Positions 55,115-64,000 of a DNA stretch of 64,000 nt are shown here, one piece after another. The position numbers and the translations under genes were made by a program. The stretch is from Bdellovibrio bacteriovorus (lineage in GTDB: Bacteria > Bdellovibrionota > Bdellovibrionia > Bdellovibrionales > Bdellovibrionaceae): positions 1,523,018 to 1,587,017 of the forward strand of contig NZ_LUKE01000001.1 in NCBI RefSeq assembly GCF_001592735.1. The letters run 5' to 3'. Below the pieces are notes generated by a model. It worked only from the letters and a program-made list of their open reading frames with translations. It ran no database searches and had not been told where the DNA came from. How positions within the stretch are numbered: the first letter of the stretch is position 1; each line of letters opens with the position of its first letter.

Positions 55115-55606
55115 ATGAAAAATGAACAAATTCAAGAGGTTAGGTCTTCAGGAATGCTCCTAATAATGGGGCTGGTGGGTCTTTCTTTGGCCATTGTGGC
55201 CACACCCTGGAACCGCCAATTTCAGGATTCTCGGGTCGAAGTCGCACTGCAGAAAGCAGAGATCGTTGGCTACCAAGTTGTACAAATTTACCGCGAAGCG
55301 TCCAAGTCTTCACTGCCTGATGACAAGAAATCCCGCGTTCCAGCCTCTATCTCTTCGTCTGACAGCGCCTTTCCCGCCGACTTGCGCAGCACAGGAACCA
55401 TGGGAACGGACCCCTGGGGAGCTCCCTTCCGTTATCGCATTTTGTCGGCAGATAAATCGGGCAATGTACGAATTCTTGTTTGGTCTACAGGACCCAATCA
55501 AAAGGCGGAAACAGCGGATTTGGACAATGAAGAGGCGGTCATCGCTGGTCAACCAAGCTATGCAGGGGACGACATAGGAGTCCTTCTCAGTATGACACAC
55601 AATTAA
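55115..55606 (+). CDS. GspG-like pseudopilin-type protein
   Basis: 163 aa. An N-terminal hydrophobic helix (GMLLIMGLVGLSLAIVATPW) follows a short charged leader. The C-terminal motif GTDPWGAPFRYRI and VWSTGPNQKAETAD resembles the type II secretion pseudopilin GspG (DPWGxPY and SxGxDG). The usual GFTLIE prepilin-cleavage motif is missing and only a Gly at the helix start is present, so processing by PilD is uncertain. It may be a structural relative rather than a true pseudopilin. Confidence 0.6.
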   Translation: MKNEQIQEVRSSGMLLIMGLVGLSLAIVATPWNRQFQDSRVEVALQKAEIVGYQVVQIYREASKSSLPDDKKSRVPASISSSDSAFPADLRSTGTMGTDPWGAPFRYRILSADKSGNVRILVWSTGPNQKAETADLDNEEAVIAGQPSYAGDDIGVLLSMTHN

Positions 55607-55690
55607 GCACCGATTTAGGTCGTGATGAGGTCCTGGTGCCTCATGAAAGTCTCAAAATTTGCCGATCAGCCTAGTGACCAAGGAGATCTA

Positions 55691-57574
55691 ATGTTTCCAT
55701 ACACTAGGGCCGCAATATTCCTTCCCTTTCTCGTAACACTCACGGCATGTGCGACGTTCACGTCGAATGAAACTGATAAAGCGCCGTATTACGAGTCTTC
55801 CTTCAACGATAGAAACAGAGCTCCTGCGTCTTTTGCTCCTCAGTCTGTTGCCTCTGGTCCGGACAACACGACGACGATTGATCCTCTCTACATGAGAACT
55901 CAAGCTGATTATTACTTCGCGATGGGTGAGGCTTATTCACTCGAAGGCAATTCAGCAAAAGCACTCGAGGCTTTCAAAAACACATTGATCTACGATCAAG
56001 AATCTCCCGCAGTGCATATGCGTTTGGCGGCGGAATACCTTAAGCAAGGTCTTTTGTCAGAATCTTTGACTCAAGGTGAAGAGGCCGCAAAGAAAGATCC
56101 AAAAAACGTGGATGCGCATTTGTTGTTGGGGGGCTTGTATTCTTCGATGAAGCTTTATCCAAAGGCGATGGATCAATACAACACCGTGATGAAGCTTGAG
56201 CCCAAAAACACGGAAGCGCCGCTTTACATTGGTGCGCTGTACTCTGAACAGAAACAACCAGACAAAGCCGTAAAATATTTTGAATCTTTGGCAAAGAATC
56301 CAGATTACACGACTCCACACTTGGCTTGGTATTACATCGGCCGTGTACGCATGGAACAGCCAGAGGCTAAATATCAAAAAGGTGCGGAAGAGGCATTTAA
56401 AAAGTCTTTAAGCATCAAGCCTGAATTCGTAGATTCACTTCTTTCATTGGGTGCGATGTACACGAAAGACAAAAAAGAAGAAAAAGCTTTGGCGATGTAC
56501 CGTGAATACCAAAAAGAAAATACGCCGAACTCTCGAGTCGCAGAAATCTTGGCGCAAACTTATATTGAGCAAGGCGATTACGAAAAAGCTTATGATCAGT
56601 TGGAGATAATTGAACGGGATTCTGATGAGCCACTAAATGTTAGAATGAAAATGGCTTTGATCTTAATTGACCAAAAACGTTTTGATCAAGCGGCTGAAAA
56701 ATTACAAGAAGTTCTTAAAGAGGCTCCAGATTCAGACAAAGTCAGATTCTATTTGGCGGCTGTTTATGAAGAGACTCATAAAAACGAACTTGCCGTTCGT
56801 GAATATAAAAAGGTACCAGCTTCAAGCACTTATTACGGTGAAGCGGTAGTGCATACGGCTTATATTCTAAAGGGCATGGGTAAACTTGATGAAGCAGTTC
56901 AGACTGCGGCGGAAGGCTTGAAAAACCGTCAAGACCAACCACAAATTTATGCAATGTACGCTTCATTGTTAGATGAAAAGTCAGACTATAAAACGGCGTC
57001 TGCGGTATTAGAGCAAGGCTTGGTGAAGTTTCCAGAAAATGCGCAACTTAGATTTTATTATGGCACGATCCAGGATCGTTTGGGTAATAAGTCATTGGTT
57101 GTAAGCGAAATGAAAAAAGTTTTAGAGATCGATCCAAATCACGTTCAAGGCATGAATTATCTTGCATTTACTTGGGCAGAAATGGGAACGCAGCTTCCTG
57201 AGGCTGAAAAATTAGCGCGCAAGGCTTCAGAACTAGAGCCGCAAGATGGTTATGTTTTAGATACTTTGGGGTGGGTTCTTTATAAGCAAAGCAAATACAG
57301 CGAAGCGGTGAAAGTCTTAGAAGCGGCTCACAAGTATCAAGGCACGGTGAGTGTGATTGCTGAACACTTAGGTGATGCTTACTATAAGCAGTCGATGGTG
57401 GATAAAGCGAAGAACATGTACCGTAAGGCTGCGGATTTAGAAACGGATAAACGTAAAGTGCAAGAAATCCGTAACAAAATCACTGCGATTGAAAAACAAG
57501 AGCTTTCATCGCCACGTATGCCTGCTTCGGTTGAAAAACCAACGGATAAACCTATTGCGGAGCACGCTCAGTAA
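55691..57574 (+). CDS. Large tetratricopeptide-repeat lipoprotein
   Basis: 627 aa from the ATG at 55691, which has AAGGAG upstream; the frame continues to 55622. The lipobox is LVTLTACATF. Nearly the whole mature protein is made of TPR units (for example AKALEAFKNTLIYDQESPAVHMRL), about 14 in number. TPR lipoproteins serve as assembly platforms in the outer membrane (PilF/PilW or PEP-CTERM-type). It lies 84 bp downstream of the pseudopilin-like gene. Its 3' end overlaps the convergent gene by 23 bp. Confidence 0.82.
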   Translation: MFPYTRAAIFLPFLVTLTACATFTSNETDKAPYYESSFNDRNRAPASFAPQSVASGPDNTTTIDPLYMRTQADYYFAMGEAYSLEGNSAKALEAFKNTLIYDQESPAVHMRLAAEYLKQGLLSESLTQGEEAAKKDPKNVDAHLLLGGLYSSMKLYPKAMDQYNTVMKLEPKNTEAPLYIGALYSEQKQPDKAVKYFESLAKNPDYTTPHLAWYYIGRVRMEQPEAKYQKGAEEAFKKSLSIKPEFVDSLLSLGAMYTKDKKEEKALAMYREYQKENTPNSRVAEILAQTYIEQGDYEKAYDQLEIIERDSDEPLNVRMKMALILIDQKRFDQAAEKLQEVLKEAPDSDKVRFYLAAVYEETHKNELAVREYKKVPASSTYYGEAVVHTAYILKGMGKLDEAVQTAAEGLKNRQDQPQIYAMYASLLDEKSDYKTASAVLEQGLVKFPENAQLRFYYGTIQDRLGNKSLVVSEMKKVLEIDPNHVQGMNYLAFTWAEMGTQLPEAEKLARKASELEPQDGYVLDTLGWVLYKQSKYSEAVKVLEAAHKYQGTVSVIAEHLGDAYYKQSMVDKAKNMYRKAADLETDKRKVQEIRNKITAIEKQELSSPRMPASVEKPTDKPIAEHAQ

Positions 57575-58175
57575 TCTGCGAACGTTTTTCCTGATATAAA
57601 TAATGATTGGCAAAGAATATTAAAGGGAGTGCGGCGATAAGCCCCGCTCCTTTTGTCATTGCAGAAACAAAGATCAACAAGGCGGCATAAAAGCTGACGC
57701 CCAAATAGTCCTTAAAATTTTTAACTGAAGCCAAGCCCCAGATATCAATGGATTTAGCGATGCTGCTTTGTGTTTCAATATGCCATTTCAAAGATTGGCT
57801 TAAGACCAAAAAGAAGTAAGTCGCCACGATCATCAGTAGGATAGAAAAAGGCACAGTCATCAAAAGACCTTGTGGGCTTTCTAATAATCCCACCGCTGAT
57901 CCAAACAGGGCACTTGTGGGGAATAAAGCCACAGCGATAATTAAATAGGATATCAATTCTTTGCTTTCAAAGCTGATTTGCCGTGGCTTCTTTTTTTCGA
58001 TAATCAGGCGTACAGCCATCTCTTGAAAGATTAAAAGCACTAAAGAAACCACGATGGCCCCAACGCCGGGCGTGGCGCGGGCCAAAAAGATAAAGAGCAT
58101 AGTGACGAAACCGAACATTAAACTGTTCTTTAACGTCACTTTTACTAGATTCAATGCTTGTTTAAAATAATGCAT
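57552..58175 (-). CDS. Multi-spanning membrane protein of unknown function
   Basis: 207 aa with five to six hydrophobic segments spread along the chain (SLMFGFVTMLFIFLARATPG, YLIIAVALFPTSALFGSAVG, VPFSILLMIVATYFFLVLSQ). It resembles small DUF-type integral membrane proteins, with no catalytic motif. It overlaps the TPR gene at its 3' end and faces the LolB-like gene at only 17 bp. Confidence 0.7.
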   Translation of the reverse strand: MHYFKQALNLVKVTLKNSLMFGFVTMLFIFLARATPGVGAIVVSLVLLIFQEMAVRLIIEKKKPRQISFESKELISYLIIAVALFPTSALFGSAVGLLESPQGLLMTVPFSILLMIVATYFFLVLSQSLKWHIETQSSIAKSIDIWGLASVKNFKDYLGVSFYAALLIFVSAMTKGAGLIAALPLIFFANHYLYQEKRSQITERAPQ

Positions 58176-58192
58176 TTCAATATGCTAAGCGA

Positions 58193-58828
58193 ATGAAATC
58201 AGGGATCAATTACTTTCTCGCATTAGGTTTCTTTCTATTAACGGCTTTTCTTTCGGGGTGTGCTACAAAAACCGTGAAAGAAGGAGCGTTTCAAAAAGCG
58301 CAGTGGGAAACCAAGGCGATGATTAAAAATCTTAAAGAAAATAAAAACCAGTCACTCACTATTGATATCTATGCCATTAAAAACGAAAGAGCCCGTTTTG
58401 AAATATCGGCTCTCTTAGGTTATCAGGTGGCAAGCTTGGTGATGAGTCCTTCAGATATCTCTTATGCCATTTATCCCCAAAAAACTTTCTTTTATGGAAA
58501 GAATTCGGATCGCGCTTTCCGCCGTATCATTGACTTGCCATTGCATCCAATGAATTTGGCCAATATCGCTTTTGATGAACCTATTCGGGGCCCAGGATGG
58601 AAATGCACCTTAGGAGCCGATGGATTTTTAACCGAATGTGAGAATATTCAACGCCAGATGAAAGCTGTTTGGAGTGATCGCAAAGAAGGTAAGAAGAAAG
58701 TCGTTTTAACGGGTCCCCAATTCGAAATGCAGTGGCATTTTGGGGTGCCCCAGACTGAAGTCCAGTTCAAGGATGACTTATTCACTTTGAGACAGCCCTC
58801 GGGGTTCAAAGCAATACAAATAAATTAA
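58193..58828 (+). CDS. LolB-like outer-membrane lipoprotein
   Basis: 211 aa with lipobox LTAFLSGCATK. The mature part shows the LolB/DUF4292-like beta pattern (QSLTIDIYAIKNERARFEISALLGYQVASLV) and later beta strands with SDRKEGKKKVVL. LolB receives lipoproteins from LolA and inserts them in the outer membrane. Identity is moderate only. It starts on the opposite strand of a membrane protein gene 17 bp away. Confidence 0.55.
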   Translation: MKSGINYFLALGFFLLTAFLSGCATKTVKEGAFQKAQWETKAMIKNLKENKNQSLTIDIYAIKNERARFEISALLGYQVASLVMSPSDISYAIYPQKTFFYGKNSDRAFRRIIDLPLHPMNLANIAFDEPIRGPGWKCTLGADGFLTECENIQRQMKAVWSDRKEGKKKVVLTGPQFEMQWHFGVPQTEVQFKDDLFTLRQPSGFKAIQIN

Positions 58829-58905
58829 AAAACTCGTTAACCGTCTAGGTTTGAGGCATCATCTATATAGAAGGTGTGTGTCACCAAACACCAGGGGAGA
58901 GTTTT

Positions 58906-60981
58906 ATGGCCTCTAAGATTGATCTTCATTCATTGGTAACCAACTGGCAGAACACAAGTGTCCAGGCCAAAGAACACTGGAGCGGCACATTCGAGGAATA
59001 CCTCGATTTAGTGAAGCAAAATCCAAAAATCACCAGAAACGCCTACCAACGCATGTATGACATGATCATTGAGGAAGGCACCGAGCAATACATTGATTTC
59101 AAAAAAGAAGTCACACGCTTTAAATTCTTTGATGACGTTCACAATAACGGTAAAGACGCGGTTTTCGGTCTTGATGTGCAGTTGAATAAATTGGTGAACG
59201 TACTTAAAGCCGCGGCTTTAGGATACGGAACAGAAAAACGTGTCATCTTACTTCACGGTCCGGTAGGCAGTGCGAAATCTACTATCTGCCGCATGCTAAA
59301 AAAAGGCTTAGAGCGCTACTCACACTCTAAATCGGGTGCCCTTTACACGTTTGAATGGATCGATGAAAAACAAGAATTGGGTGGACTTCTTGGTAAAGAA
59401 ACAAAAGTTTTTCCTTCGCCGATGAATGAAGAACCTTTGTTGCTTATCCCTGAAGAACTTCGCCCGCAAATTTTTGATGCTATTAATAAAGGCCAAGAAG
59501 GTTCTTACCGTGTTCAGCTTGACGGTGAACTAAGTCCTCCATCACGCTTTATTTTCAAAGCATTGATGGAACGATATGATGGTGACTTGATGAAAGTTCT
59601 TTCCCACGTGCGTGTGAAAAGATTTTTCATTTCTGAAGCTGATCGCGTCGGGATTGGAACATTCCAACCAAAAGATGAAAAGAATCAGGATAGTACTGAG
59701 CTTACGGGGGATATCAATTACCGTAAGATCGCGGAATATGGTTCAGACTCCGATCCTCGCGCATTTAACTTTGACGGTGAATTTAACGTCGCCAACCGTG
59801 GTTTGATTGAGTTCGTTGAGGTTCTAAAGCTTGACGTGGCATTCTTGTACGATCTTTTAGGGGCTTCTCAGGAACACCGCGTGAAACCTAAAAAGTTCGC
59901 GCAAACGCACATCGATGAAGTCATCATCGGTCACACGAATGAGCCGGAGTACCGTCGTTTGCAAGACAATGAGTTCATGGAAGCTCTTCGCGACCGTACC
60001 GTGAAAATCGACGTGCCTTACATCACTCGTTGGAGAGATGAAATCAATATTTACAAACGTGATTTTAATTCCAACAAAGTGCGTGGTATCAGTATCGCTC
60101 CGCACACGGTTGAGATGGCGGCGATGTGGGCGATTTTAACTCGTTTAGAAAAGCCAAAAAAAGCAAACCTAACTCGTTTGCAAAAACTAAAACTGTATAA
60201 CGGTAAAACCTTGCCAAACTATACCGAAGACAACGTGCGTGAGCTTCGTAAAGAAACTCAGCGCGAAGGTTTAGAAGGTATTTCGGCTCGTTATATCCAA
60301 GATAAGCTTTCTAATGCGCTCGTGACCGCGCAACAGTCCAACAAGGGCTCGGTCAACCCATTCATGGTATTGAAAGAGCTTGAGTCGGGGTTAAAAAATC
60401 ACTCGCTCATTTCAAACGATGAGTTGAAAGCCGAATACAAAGAACTGCTTGGCGTCGTCATGCAGGAATACGAAGAGATTATCAAAGGCGAAGTGCAACG
60501 CGCGATCAGTGCCGATGAAAGTGCGATGCAAAGGTTGACGGGTAATTATATCGATAACGTCAAAGCCTATACCCAACGTGAAAGAGTTCGTAATCAGTTC
60601 ACCGGAAATGATGAAGAACCCGATGAGCGTTTAATGCGTTCGATCGAAGAAAAGATTGAAATTCCTGAATCTCGTAAAGACGACTTCCGTCGTGAGATCA
60701 TGAACTACATCGGGGCGTTGGCGCTGGAAGGTCGCAAGTTCAATTACAAAATGAATGAAAGACTTCATAAGGCGATTGAGTTGAAACTGTTTGAAGATCA
60801 AAAAGACAGTATCAAGCTTACGACATTAGTTTCGAACGTGGCGGATAAAGACACTCAAGAAAAGATCGATATCGTAAAAACTCGTTTGATCAAAGACTTT
60901 GGTTATGACGAAATCTCAGCGACGGATGTACTTCACTATGTGGCAAGTATTTTTGCTCGCGGGGACGTAAAAAATAAGTAG
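58906..60981 (+). CDS. prkA: PrkA family serine protein kinase
   Basis: 691 aa from ATG 58906 (GGGGAG upstream); a longer frame to 58876 lacks it. An AAA-type ATPase module has Walker A GPVGSAKS (residues 118-125), followed by the PrkA-specific C-terminal helical region. In E. coli the YeaG relative and YeaH are induced by starvation stress and act in RpoS/nitrogen-stress control. It heads an operon with DUF444, SpoVR and SUI1 genes. Confidence 0.92.
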   Translation: MASKIDLHSLVTNWQNTSVQAKEHWSGTFEEYLDLVKQNPKITRNAYQRMYDMIIEEGTEQYIDFKKEVTRFKFFDDVHNNGKDAVFGLDVQLNKLVNVLKAAALGYGTEKRVILLHGPVGSAKSTICRMLKKGLERYSHSKSGALYTFEWIDEKQELGGLLGKETKVFPSPMNEEPLLLIPEELRPQIFDAINKGQEGSYRVQLDGELSPPSRFIFKALMERYDGDLMKVLSHVRVKRFFISEADRVGIGTFQPKDEKNQDSTELTGDINYRKIAEYGSDSDPRAFNFDGEFNVANRGLIEFVEVLKLDVAFLYDLLGASQEHRVKPKKFAQTHIDEVIIGHTNEPEYRRLQDNEFMEALRDRTVKIDVPYITRWRDEINIYKRDFNSNKVRGISIAPHTVEMAAMWAILTRLEKPKKANLTRLQKLKLYNGKTLPNYTEDNVRELRKETQREGLEGISARYIQDKLSNALVTAQQSNKGSVNPFMVLKELESGLKNHSLISNDELKAEYKELLGVVMQEYEEIIKGEVQRAISADESAMQRLTGNYIDNVKAYTQRERVRNQFTGNDEEPDERLMRSIEEKIEIPESRKDDFRREIMNYIGALALEGRKFNYKMNERLHKAIELKLFEDQKDSIKLTTLVSNVADKDTQEKIDIVKTRLIKDFGYDEISATDVLHYVASIFARGDVKNK

Positions 60982-60990
60982 TAAATAACT

Positions 60991-62088
60991 ATGGCGATAC
61001 GGGAAGACCAAAACAGATTTAGAGAGATCGTAAAAGGGAAGGTCAAAGAAGACCTTCGCAAATACGTCTCTCAAGGCGAAATGATCGGGAAGCGTGAAAA
61101 CGAATTCGTGAAGATTCCGTTGCCACGTATTGATATCCCGAACTTTCGCTATGGACCCAAGCAACAAGGGGGCGTGGGACAAGGTGAAGGTCAGCCCGGT
61201 CAAGATGTAGGTGATCCAGGTGAAGGCGGACAAGGCCAAGCCGGCGAAGCACCGGGTGAGCACATGGTCGAAGTTGAAATGTCGATGGATGAACTTGCCG
61301 ATATCTTGGGTGAAAAATTAGAGCTTCCGCGCATTCAGCCTAAAGGGGCTAAAAACATTGATTCGATGAAGACTAAATTCACAGGCCTTGCGCCGGTGGG
61401 GCCAGAAGGTCTTCGTCATTTTAAATCTTCATATAAAAGAGCTTTAAAGCGCATGGTGGGTTCGGGAACTTATAACTCCGAAGAACCCATGGTTTTACCC
61501 ATACGCCGCGATATGCAGTATAAGTCCTTCAAAAAAGTCCAGCAGCCTCAAACTCAGGCCGTGGTGATTTACATGATGGACGTGTCCGGCAGTATGGGTG
61601 ATGAACAAAAAGAAATTGTTCGCCTTGAAAGCTTCTGGATCAACACGTGGCTAAAAAAACATTATAAAGGCTTAGAAACCAGATTCATTATCCACGATGC
61701 CGCGGCTAAAGAGGTCGATGAAGACACCTTCTTTCGCACCAGTGAATCCGGTGGAACCTTGATTAGTTCGGCTTATAAGCTTTGCCAAGAAATCATCCTG
61801 CAAGATTACCCGGTGAATGAATGGAATATTTATCCGTTTCACTTTAGTGACGGCGACAACTGGTCAGGCGAAGATACGAAACTGTGCATGAAGCTTCTTC
61901 AAGACTTCTTCCTTCCAAACTGCAACGTCTTTGGTTACGGGCAGGTGGAAAGTAAATACGGAAGCGGTCAGTTTTTAAAAGATCTGCAAAAAGAATTTGG
62001 TGAAGACGAAAGACTCACTCTTAGCCAAATCGAAAATCGGGATAAGATCCTAGATTCTATCAAAGATTTCCTAGGTAAAGGCCGCTAG
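60991..62088 (+). CDS. DUF444/YeaH family protein with von Willebrand factor A domain
   Basis: 365 aa. An N-terminal charged region and a Gly/Gln-rich stretch ([20 protein letters not shown]) precede a vWA-like domain with a MIDAS-type [15 protein letters not shown] motif. It matches YeaH of the PrkA-YeaH-YcgB group. It starts 9 bp after prkA. Its role is to work with PrkA in a stress response. Confidence 0.92.
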   Translation: MAIREDQNRFREIVKGKVKEDLRKYVSQGEMIGKRENEFVKIPLPRIDIPNFRYGPKQQGGVGQGEGQPGQDVGDPGEGGQGQAGEAPGEHMVEVEMSMDELADILGEKLELPRIQPKGAKNIDSMKTKFTGLAPVGPEGLRHFKSSYKRALKRMVGSGTYNSEEPMVLPIRRDMQYKSFKKVQQPQTQAVVIYMMDVSGSMGDEQKEIVRLESFWINTWLKKHYKGLETRFIIHDAAAKEVDEDTFFRTSESGGTLISSAYKLCQEIILQDYPVNEWNIYPFHFSDGDNWSGEDTKLCMKLLQDFFLPNCNVFGYGQVESKYGSGQFLKDLQKEFGEDERLTLSQIENRDKILDSIKDFLGKGR

Positions 62089-62109
62089 GCCGTTCAGGGT
62101 GGGGACCAC

Positions 62110-63636
62110 ATGGCTAATTTAACTCCGGAATTAGAAGCCGAACGCAAAAGAATCTGCCAGATTGCCAAAGACGCGGGGCTTGATTGTTTTGAAACAATTT
62201 TCGAACTTATTACTTATGATCAAATCAGCCAATTTGCCGCTTATGGGGGTTTTCCCGTAAGATATCCACATTGGAAATTCGGGATGGAGTATGAACATCT
62301 TTCTAAATCCTATGAATACGGTCTTTCAAAGATATATGAAATGGTGATTAACACGGATCCTTGTTACGCGTACCTGATGGAGGGAAACGCGATGATGGAT
62401 CAAAAGCTGGTCATGGCGCACGTCTATGGTCACTGCGATTTCTTTAAGAACAATATCTGGTTTTCAAAAACCAATCGTAAAATGATGGATCAAATGGCGA
62501 ATCATGCAACCCGCATTCGTCGTTACATGGATCGTTATGGGCAAGACACGGTGGAGAACTTTATCGACGTCTGCTTAAGCTTAGAAAACTTGATTGATCG
62601 TTACAGCCCCTATGTGGAAAAGTCTGTGACTAAGTCCCCCGAGCCCGCCCGCAACCAGGAAAACTATCTTCTGCGTGTGGATCGTTCTTACATGCGTGAC
62701 TATATCAACCCCCCTTCGTTCGTAGCCGAACAACGTGAAAAGGCCGAACAAGAAGCCATGGCCAAAGCCGCGCGCTTCCCGGCAGAACCGCAAAAAGACG
62801 TTTTAAATTTCTTTATTCATCATGCGCCGTTAACTGACTGGCAGCAGGATGTGCTTTCGATCATTCGCGATGAAGCTTACTATTTTTCTCCGCAAGGAAT
62901 GACGAAAACCATGAATGAAGGTTGGGCTTCTTACTGGCATTCAAAACTGATGACGACCAAAATCCTGAATGACTCAGAGATCATTGATTTTGCCGATCAT
63001 CACAGCGGTACGATGGCCATGGCGCCAAACGGTTACAACCCTTATAAAGTGGGTATTGAGCTTTTCCGCGATATTGAAGAGCGTTGGAATAAAGGCCAAT
63101 TTGGCCGCGAATGGGAAGAATGCGACGACGTGAACGAACGTAAGCATTGGAATAAAGACTTACGCTTGGGTCGCGAAAAAATCTTTGAAGTTCGCAAAGT
63201 TTGTAATGATGTGACTTTCATTGACCAATTCCTGACGGAAGATTTTTGCGTTCGCAATAAGCTGTTTGTCTATCGTTTTAATAAGAAAACTCAAAAATTT
63301 GAAGTCGACACGAAAGACTTTAAAGCGATCAAGGCACAGCTGTTATTTCATATGACGAACTTTGGTCAGCCGATCATTCGCATTGAAGATGCCAATTTCG
63401 AAAATCGTGGGGAATTGCTTTTAACTCATCTGCATGAAGGTATTGATATGCAGCCGGATTTCATGAGCGAAACGCTTAAAAACGTTTTCAAGATGTGGAA
63501 ACGACCGGTAAATATCGCAACAGTCATGGATGAAGCTCCGCAGCTTTTTAGATTCGACGGAAAAGAGTATACCCAACATAAGTTGGGAGAAGGTCCTAGC
63601 GCGAATCCAGCCACTGCTGAGACCAAAGAATCATGA
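62110..63636 (+). CDS. SpoVR/YcgB family protein
   Basis: 508 aa. YEHLSKSYEYGLSKIYEMVIN, HVYGHCDFFKNN and ETIFELITYDQ belong to the SpoVR family, named for a Bacillus cortex protein; in Gram-negative bacteria it accompanies PrkA and YeaH. The C-terminal KREKIFE- and LTHLHEGIDMQ-type regions are also conserved. Function uncertain. Its stop overlaps the next start as ATGA. Confidence 0.94.
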   Translation: MANLTPELEAERKRICQIAKDAGLDCFETIFELITYDQISQFAAYGGFPVRYPHWKFGMEYEHLSKSYEYGLSKIYEMVINTDPCYAYLMEGNAMMDQKLVMAHVYGHCDFFKNNIWFSKTNRKMMDQMANHATRIRRYMDRYGQDTVENFIDVCLSLENLIDRYSPYVEKSVTKSPEPARNQENYLLRVDRSYMRDYINPPSFVAEQREKAEQEAMAKAARFPAEPQKDVLNFFIHHAPLTDWQQDVLSIIRDEAYYFSPQGMTKTMNEGWASYWHSKLMTTKILNDSEIIDFADHHSGTMAMAPNGYNPYKVGIELFRDIEERWNKGQFGREWEECDDVNERKHWNKDLRLGREKIFEVRKVCNDVTFIDQFLTEDFCVRNKLFVYRFNKKTQKFEVDTKDFKAIKAQLLFHMTNFGQPIIRIEDANFENRGELLLTHLHEGIDMQPDFMSETLKNVFKMWKRPVNIATVMDEAPQLFRFDGKEYTQHKLGEGPSANPATAETKES

Positions 63637-63977
63637 GCAATGTGCGTTTAGTTTTCAGTACCGATCCAAAAGATAAAATCGAATCCGAAAAGGATTCGAA
63701 AGTCGTGACTAACGAAACTGTCCAAGAAGGCCAGTTTACCGTAGTATTTCGCCTCGAAAAGGGCGGCAGAGGCGGGAAAACGGTCACGGTCATGGACGGA
63801 TTTCCCCGTAATGAAGAGTATCTCAAAGCCTTGGCCAAGGAATTAAAGGCTAAATGCGGCGTAGGGGGAACTCACCTCATTGGCGAAAAAGGTGGTACAA
63901 TTGAGATACAGGGCGACAAAAGAGACCAATTGAAGAAACTTTTAGAGTCCAAACGCATCAAGTTCAAGGGGATGTAA
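63633..63977 (+). CDS. SUI1/YciH family translation initiation factor
   Basis: 114 aa. The C-terminal 80 residues form the eIF1/SUI1 fold (VVFRLEKGGRGGKTVTVM, LKAKCGVGGTHLIGEKGGTIEIQGD). YciH is an inhibitor of aberrant initiation under stress in E. coli. Overlapping the SpoVR stop by 4 bp, it forms the fourth gene of the stress operon. The N-terminal 35 residues are charged and not recognised. Confidence 0.9.
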   Translation: MSNVRLVFSTDPKDKIESEKDSKVVTNETVQEGQFTVVFRLEKGGRGGKTVTVMDGFPRNEEYLKALAKELKAKCGVGGTHLIGEKGGTIEIQGDKRDQLKKLLESKRIKFKGM

Positions 63978-64000
63978 AACTGGACTATTTGACGCTTGTA

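Noticed and set aside
55194-55577. 127-aa plus frame overlapping the pseudopilin-like gene
   Set aside because: The alternative frame has the GspG-type C-terminal motif, so this one is a shadow.
63980-64000. Start of a further gene at the right edge
   Set aside because: CTG or TTG starts a short frame (LDYLTLV) behind AAGGGG, but only 21 bases are visible, too few to support a gene.

Overview
The window reads as a stretch of chromosome from a Bdellovibrio-like predatory bacterium (Bdellovibrionota). The evidence is the mixture of genes: a PomA-like MotAB stator, a tolQRAB cluster running into glnE, a sufBCDS-nfu operon with its own Rrf2 regulator, an mreB with no mreC/mreD after it, a prkA-yeaH-spoVR operon, many small secreted or lipoprotein genes, and several large membrane proteins I cannot assign to a family. 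The genus call is inference from gene content; no rRNA or other decisive marker is present. I saw no tRNA, rRNA, CRISPR array, insertion sequence or prophage. Gene density is high, with many 4-base stop/start overlaps and several TTG or GTG starts supported by Shine-Dalgarno sequences or coupling.

Layout, 1-15 kb: the end of an ABC exporter (ATPase and NodJ-like permease); a minus-strand operon of PAP2 phosphatase, NAD-dependent epimerase and monofunctional transglycosylase; motAB; a secreted 231-aa protein and a 931-aa multi-spanning protein of unknown function; a four-gene minus-strand operon with a DUF1588-type cytochrome c protein and a DUF1501 protein; thioredoxin; an XRE regulator divergent from a small DUF4430-like secreted protein.

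15-31 kb: a secreted cyclophilin; the minus-strand tolQ-tolR-tolA-tolB-glnE run (no pal here); a degenerate GDPD-like membrane protein; the plus-strand suf operon behind a 29-bp perfect dyad that is probably the Rrf2 operator; a lipoprotein metalloprotease with a small partner.

31-46 kb: xseA-xseB-ispA-tlyA, a patatin-like lipoprotein that has lost its catalytic serine, and aminopeptidase P; a 34-aa lipoprotein gene; an APH(3')-like kinase with a HAD phosphatase; a GNAT-like protein and glpD; then mreB followed by a sigma-like protein, a membrane anti-sigma-like protein and a histidine kinase, all closely packed.

46-64 kb: a chaperone-usher fimbrial cluster with the presumed major pilin convergent to it; a short RadC-type JAB protein; an LpoB-like/COG3014 lipoprotein pair; a PHA-synthesis-regulator-like gene; a pseudopilin-like protein and a TPR lipoprotein; a LolB-like lipoprotein; and finally prkA-yeaH-spoVR with a SUI1/YciH translation factor. 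Cell-envelope functions dominate the window: peptidoglycan synthesis, Tol, MreB, Lpo, fimbriae and lipoproteins.
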